NCBI GenBank assembly: GCA_019410105.1
Contig: DXTB01000049.1
Coordinates: forward strand, 1 to 5,873
DNA length: 5,873 bases
From: Clostridiales bacterium
GTDB taxonomy: Bacteria > Bacillota_A > Clostridia > Oscillospirales > Oscillospiraceae
Direction: 5' to 3'
Shown here piece after piece: positions 5,835 to 5,873 of the stretch (the stretch's first letter is position 1; each line of letters opens with the position of its first letter). The translations under genes and the position numbers were made by a program. The notes below the pieces were generated by a model, which worked only from the letters and a program-made list of their open reading frames with translations, searched no databases and had not been told where the DNA came from.

Positions 5835-5873
5835 ATGAAAGAAATCAAGAACATTCTCATCTGCGGCGCGGGC
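5835..5873 (+). CDS. Rossmann-fold NAD(P)-binding protein, possibly ketopantoate reductase-like (first 13 residues only)
   Basis: An ATG at 5835 opens MKEIKNILICGAG and runs off the window. A hydrophobic strand followed by the start of a GxGxxG loop is the typical N-terminus of a nucleotide-binding Rossmann domain. The lead-in resembles 2-dehydropantoate 2-reductase (PanE/ApbA) family members, but 13 residues cannot separate that from other dehydrogenases. A purine-rich GGAAGGAAG at about 5817-5825 serves as ribosome site, and the 22-nt gap to the SDR gene suggests the same operon. If it is a ketopantoate reductase homologue, a hydroxy/keto-acid reduction in the same pathway is likely. Confidence 0.55.
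   Translation, partial: MKEIKNILICGAG

Overview
The window looks like chromosome of a GC-rich, probably anaerobic Firmicute of the Oscillospiraceae type (Flavonifractor/Oscillibacter/Intestinimonas-like). This is an inference from GC-rich coding regions set against AT-rich spacers, strong AGGAGG-type ribosome sites, a transketolase split into two genes, and the mix of HxlR, MATE, cupin and SDR families. No rRNA, tRNA, mobile element or CRISPR was seen.

Left part (1-2180, minus strand): one transcription unit starts from a well-formed sigma-70-type promoter (2152-2180). It encodes the N-terminal half of transketolase (1249-2094), the C-terminal half (299-1246, 2 nt behind it) and a Cof-type HAD phosphatase (302 down to the window edge) whose ATG overlaps the previous stop codon as ATGA. 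The two halves together should make one thiamine-diphosphate-dependent transketolase for the non-oxidative pentose phosphate route. The phosphatase is probably translationally coupled to it.

Middle (2226-3748, minus strand): a MATE-family membrane exporter (2274-3611) forms its own unit, closed by a GC-rich intrinsic terminator (2226-2267). A second terminator (3721-3748) separates it from the upstream regulator gene.

Right part (3782-5873): an HxlR-family winged-helix regulator (minus strand, GTG start at 4243) diverges from a plus-strand operon. That operon holds a small cupin-fold protein (4645-4998), a short-chain dehydrogenase/reductase (5018-5812) and the first 13 codons of a Rossmann-fold protein resembling ketopantoate reductases (5835 to the edge). 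The 401-nt AT-rich spacer carries repeated GTGCAA boxes, including a perfect 12-bp inverted repeat, several short palindromes and a leader hairpin. This divergent cluster is the least explained part of the window. Its cupin appears to lack all the usual metal ligands, its SDR departs from the usual Asn positions, and both use only CGC/CGT for arginine, as highly expressed genes often do. A regulated oxidoreductase pathway with an unidentified substrate is the most economical reading, but the substrate cannot be read from the sequence.
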